Positions 5,203-5,305 of a stretch of 5,305 nt of DNA are shown here, in pieces. The stretch comes from Chloroflexota bacterium (lineage in GTDB: Bacteria; Chloroflexota; Anaerolineae; JACRMK01): assembly GCA_016200765.1 (NCBI GenBank), contig JACQEC010000343.1, forward strand, positions 1 through 5,305, written 5' to 3'. Numbering within the stretch: the first letter of the stretch is position 1; each line of letters opens with the position of its first letter. The position numbers were made by a program, and so were the translations under genes. The notes beneath the pieces were generated by a model that ran no database searches, was not told the DNA's origin, and saw only the letters and a program-made list of their open reading frames with translations.

Positions 5203-5305
5203 GAGTCCCGCGGAAGCGATCTTTGTCACTCACTCACCTTACGCGCGTCATTGCGCGGCGGCGTCTTGGGAGGGCAGGCTTCAGCCCAATGGCATTAAGT
5301 TAAGC

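Larger units (their letters stand above)
4999..5305. other. Intergenic region upstream of the phosphatase, no convincing gene
   Basis: These 307 bases hold the phosphatase leader and then sequence with no protein frame that looks real, and no tRNA or rRNA-like motif that I can see. Short perfect inverted repeats occur at 5151-5174, 5181-5202, 5200-5210 and 5242-5257, with a tandem heptamer CGCTCGT at 5139-5152 and three copies of TCAC at 5226-5237. The edge (about 5272-5305) has GGGC/GCCC arms and an A/T-richer GGCATTAAGTTAAGC, which may begin another element beyond the window. Confidence 0.6.

Noticed and set aside
4999..5305. CRISPR array or tRNA gene in the gene-free end
   Set aside because: The repeats are short, unequal and not regularly spaced, and there is no cloverleaf or T-loop motif.

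Overview
The window is high-GC bacterial DNA. The biosynthetic genes run at very roughly 70-80% G+C in the lines I counted by hand. An archaeal/fungal-type Asd lies beside a long ACT-containing aspartokinase and a threonine synthase, and a small nucleotidyltransferase of a type common in Chloroflexota and cyanobacteria lies between them. This points to a Chloroflexota-like bacterium, possibly Anaerolineae. The assignment is inferred from protein style, not from a search.

Layout on the + strand: the 3' end of a SAM-dependent O-methyltransferase (1-147); aspartate kinase (164-1576); a two-gene cassette of lower G+C made of an 84-residue antitoxin-like protein (1617-1871) and a minimal nucleotidyltransferase of the MNT/MntA type (1889-2194); aspartate-semialdehyde dehydrogenase (2200-3258); and threonine synthase (3292-4344). 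Gaps between these genes are 5-40 bases with no visible terminator, so they look like one transcription unit. A dual-specificity-type protein phosphatase (4459-4998) is convergent on the - strand. The space between thrC and the phosphatase holds a perfect 19-bp inverted repeat. The last 307 bases (4999-5305) hold no convincing gene but contain several short inverted repeats.

How the genes work together: LysC makes aspartyl-phosphate, Asd reduces it to aspartate semialdehyde (the branch point to lysine/diaminopimelate and to homoserine), and ThrC makes threonine from O-phosphohomoserine. Homoserine dehydrogenase and homoserine kinase are not in this window and must be elsewhere.

The most unusual point is the small toxin-antitoxin-like cassette lodged between lysC and asd. 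It has an MNT protein but no HEPN partner, and it sits directly against an essential metabolic gene. The asd/thrC junction is also odd: a 14-base unit that includes the asd stop codon and a Shine-Dalgarno-like core is repeated in tandem ahead of thrC.
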